From the NCBI GenBank assembly GCA_964460985.1, contig CAYWQX010000017.1, positions 1-42,499 on the forward strand: a stretch of 42,499 bases of DNA, given 5' to 3'. Positions 42,315 to 42,499 of the stretch are shown one piece after another. The position numbers and the translations under genes are program-made. The DNA comes from CAZABG01 sp964460985. Its GTDB lineage: Bacteria > Chlamydiota > Chlamydiia > Chlamydiales > Parachlamydiaceae. The notes beneath the pieces were generated by a model that was given only the letters and a program-made list of their open reading frames with translations, had not been told where the DNA came from and did no database searches. Positions within the stretch are counted from its first letter, which is position 1. Each line of letters begins with the position of its first letter.

Positions 42315-42390
42315 AAGAAATAATATTATCCTCAAGAGCCTGATTTAAGAAATTGCTTTCTCATTATTCTTTCATCTTTAAAATTCAGCC

Positions 42391-42499
42391 ATGCATCCGC
42401 TTCAAATCCCGTACGAGATCGGCCAATTTATCGCCTCCCAAATTCCTTTTTTAGATGAAGAGGTCGCAGGAACACCCTGGGCCTGCCACACCCTCCCCT
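42391..42499 (+). CDS. Partial gene at the right edge, unknown
   Basis: ATG at 42391 opens a frame of 36 codons that runs off the window: MHPLQIPYEIGQFIASQ..., continuing with FLDEEV and ending around PWACHTLP. Divergent from aroA across a 76-bp gap. No visible Shine-Dalgarno. I do not recognise the family from so little sequence. Confidence 0.5.
   Translation, partial: MHPLQIPYEIGQFIASQIPFLDEEVAGTPWACHTLP

Overview
The window looks like a chromosomal segment of a member of the Chlamydiae, most likely an environmental (non-Chlamydiaceae) lineage. The strongest evidence is gene order: the block ruvB - SpoIID-like gene - glgX - Slc1-type chaperone - ssb - pepA reproduces the C. trachomatis CT040-CT045 neighbourhood. 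The run aroA - shikimate kinase - aroC matches the chlamydial CT366-CT368 order. Type III secretion genes, paired-hydrophobic (Inc-like) membrane proteins and eukaryote-like repeat proteins fit an intracellular lifestyle. The genus cannot be fixed from the sequence alone.

Layout. 1-5395: a truncated coiled-coil gene, def, asd, pepA (broken by an 899-bp tandem duplication), ssb and the Slc1-like chaperone. 5562-10497: glgX convergent with a minus-strand operon of SNF-type transporter, ruvB and SpoIID-like protein. 10589-12916: a four-gene operon joined by ATGA overlaps, read as a compact type III translocon (putative tip-like coiled coil, SycD/LcrH-like TPR chaperone, two-TM translocator, one-TM translocator). 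12917-13513: stacked inverted repeats, including a perfect 38-bp inverted repeat, and a decayed toxin-antitoxin remnant. 13514-22962: methyltransferase, mgtE, typA, a TPR protein, a DUF255 thioredoxin-like protein and class II aldolase. 22987-29302: a 1460-residue membrane-anchored coiled coil with a 642-bp internal duplication, then a pair of lipoproteins (COG3014-like and LpoB-like). 29438-33000: small and medium membrane proteins with Inc-like hydrophobic pairs around a METTL25-type methyltransferase. 32936-39395 (minus): HerA/DUF853-type ATPase, an LRR protein whose C-terminal half matches the NEL (IpaH/SspH-type) E3 ubiquitin ligase pattern, and an 852-residue protein with four LRR modules each closed by an IpaH-like cap. 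39453-42314 (minus): aroC, shikimate kinase, aroA. 42391 to the end: start of an unidentified gene.

Most of the housekeeping content is ordinary. The points of interest are the compact translocon operon, the LRR-NEL candidate with its tandem IpaH-like LRR neighbour (together a plausible secretion-and-effector theme), the pepA duplication, and the repeat/TA scar at 12.9-13.5 kb. No rRNA, tRNA, CRISPR array, transposase or phage gene was seen.
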